Assembly: GCA_027623875.1 (NCBI GenBank)
Contig: JAQBUS010000075.1
Coordinates: 1-6,379 of the forward strand
DNA from: Pseudomonadota bacterium
GTDB lineage: Bacteria > Pseudomonadota > Alphaproteobacteria > Rhodobacterales > Rhodobacteraceae
Length of the DNA: 6,379 nt
Direction: 5' to 3'
Below the pieces are notes generated by a model. That model made no database searches, was not told the origin of the DNA, and saw nothing but the letters and a program-made list of their open reading frames with translations. Within the stretch, counting starts at the first letter, position 1; each line of letters begins with the position of its first letter. Below are positions 5,725 through 6,379 of the stretch, piece after piece. The position numbers and the translations under genes were made by a program.

Positions 5725-6379
5725 ATGTTAACTATATTGGATAGTTCGAGAAAAGCTTCGCGCTCTGGCGAAGACACATCGTTGGTCATTTTTCTACATG
5801 GTTATGGTGCCGATGGGAATGATTTACTTGGTTTATCTGAGCCCCTTTCGGAGCTCTTACCTGATACTGTATTTGTATCCCCAAACGCTCCGGAACGGTG
5901 TTCTACAAATCCGGGAGGATTTCAATGGTTTCCAATTCCTTGGATCGATGGATCATCGGAAGAAGAGGCTGAGTTGGGTTTGAATGCAGCTGAACGCGAT
6001 TTAAACGCTTATATTGATCAGGTCATGGAGCAAGAAGGGCTAAGTGATTCAGAAACTGTTTTAATCGGGTTTTCCCAGGGAACTATGATGGCTTTACATG
6101 TGGCTCCGAGAAGAAAAGATGAATTCGCCTGTGTTGTTGGGTTTTCAGGGAGATTATTGAAACCTGAACTCTTGGCCGATGAGGTTAAATCTAGGCCACC
6201 AGTTCTTTTGCTTCATGGAGACAGAGATGAGGTAGTGCCATTTTCCTCTATGTCAGAGGCATCGGAGATGTTAATGGAATCCGGTTTCGAGTCCTACACA
6301 CACATAATGGAAGATATGGGCCATGGTATTTCTCCAGATGGCTTGGAGGCAGCCTTGACGATAATTACCGATAAGTTGG
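5725..6379 (+). CDS. Alpha/beta-hydrolase carboxylesterase/phospholipase (lysophospholipase-like), clipped at the right edge
   Basis: A small cytoplasmic serine esterase of the phospholipase/carboxylesterase family, acting on short acyl esters; the natural substrate is unknown. The frame runs 218 codons to the window edge with no stop, close to the family's usual 215-225 residues, so only the last few are missing. Visible are LHGYGADGNDL (24-34, oxyanion-hole region), PNAP (53-56), the nucleophile elbow GFSQG with Ser117, HGDRDEVVP with Asp168, and MGHGI with His200, giving a complete catalytic triad. There is no signal peptide or lipobox. The ATG directly follows the glycosylase stop, and AGAAGGA at 5712-5718, six bases upstream, is the best ribosome binding site in the window, so it can be translated independently. 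It probably belongs to the cbiD transcript, without evident B12 function. Confidence 0.93.
   Translation, partial: MLTILDSSRKASRSGEDTSLVIFLHGYGADGNDLLGLSEPLSELLPDTVFVSPNAPERCSTNPGGFQWFPIPWIDGSSEEEAELGLNAAERDLNAYIDQVMEQEGLSDSETVLIGFSQGTMMALHVAPRRKDEFACVVGFSGRLLKPELLADEVKSRPPVLLLHGDRDEVVPFSSMSEASEMLMESGFESYTHIMEDMGHGISPDGLEAALTIITDKL

Noticed and set aside
5798..5983. 61-codon plus-strand ORF inside the esterase gene
   Set aside because: Out of frame with the esterase, whose full catalytic triad is in the main frame.
1..6379. CRISPR array, insertion sequence, tRNA/rRNA, phage or defence genes
   Set aside because: No regularly spaced repeats, inverted-repeat-bounded transposase, cloverleaf or defence-type protein domain seen on either strand.

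Overview
This window is a compact, low-GC (about 40 % by eye) bacterial segment carrying four genes of corrin-ring (vitamin B12) synthesis between an MFS transporter and two housekeeping-type enzymes. The gene set and protein style suggest an alphaproteobacterium, most likely a low-GC marine relative of the Rhodobacterales. The basis is the aerobic-type CobB, CobK and stand-alone CobA combined with a CbiD, plus a short HhH-GPD glycosylase ending in KGREGI, which I recall from that group. This placement is inference; no marker gene is present.

Layout. Positions 1-801 (minus) hold the N-terminal two thirds of an MFS transporter that runs off the left edge. Positions 802-1101 are an AT-rich spacer with no recognisable riboswitch, tRNA or clear terminator. 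cobB (1102-2370) and cobA (2374-3225) follow on the minus strand, read cobA then cobB with 3 bases between them. About 100 bases separate cobA from a divergent plus-strand run: cbiD (3325-4383), cobK (4380-5117, 4-base overlap), a DNA glycosylase (5095-5724, about 23-base overlap) and a serine esterase (5725 onward, no gap, clipped by the right edge just before its expected end).

How the genes work together. CobA makes precorrin-2 from uroporphyrinogen III. CbiD is placed at the C-1 methylation step, CobK reduces precorrin-6A, and CobB amidates the a and c side chains at the hydrogenobyrinic acid stage. The other ring methylases, the mutase, the cobaltochelatase and the late steps are not in this window. 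The glycosylase and esterase have no known role in B12 synthesis but appear to be co-transcribed with cobK.

I do not see an undescribed system here; the main content is known chemistry. The points most worth a second look are a near-consensus promoter whose predicted transcription start falls on the cbiD ATG (a possible leaderless mRNA), the run of GTG/TTG starts at the coupled genes, the absence of a visible cobalamin riboswitch, the reading through of a B12 operon into DNA repair, and an interrupted open frame in the 802-1101 spacer.
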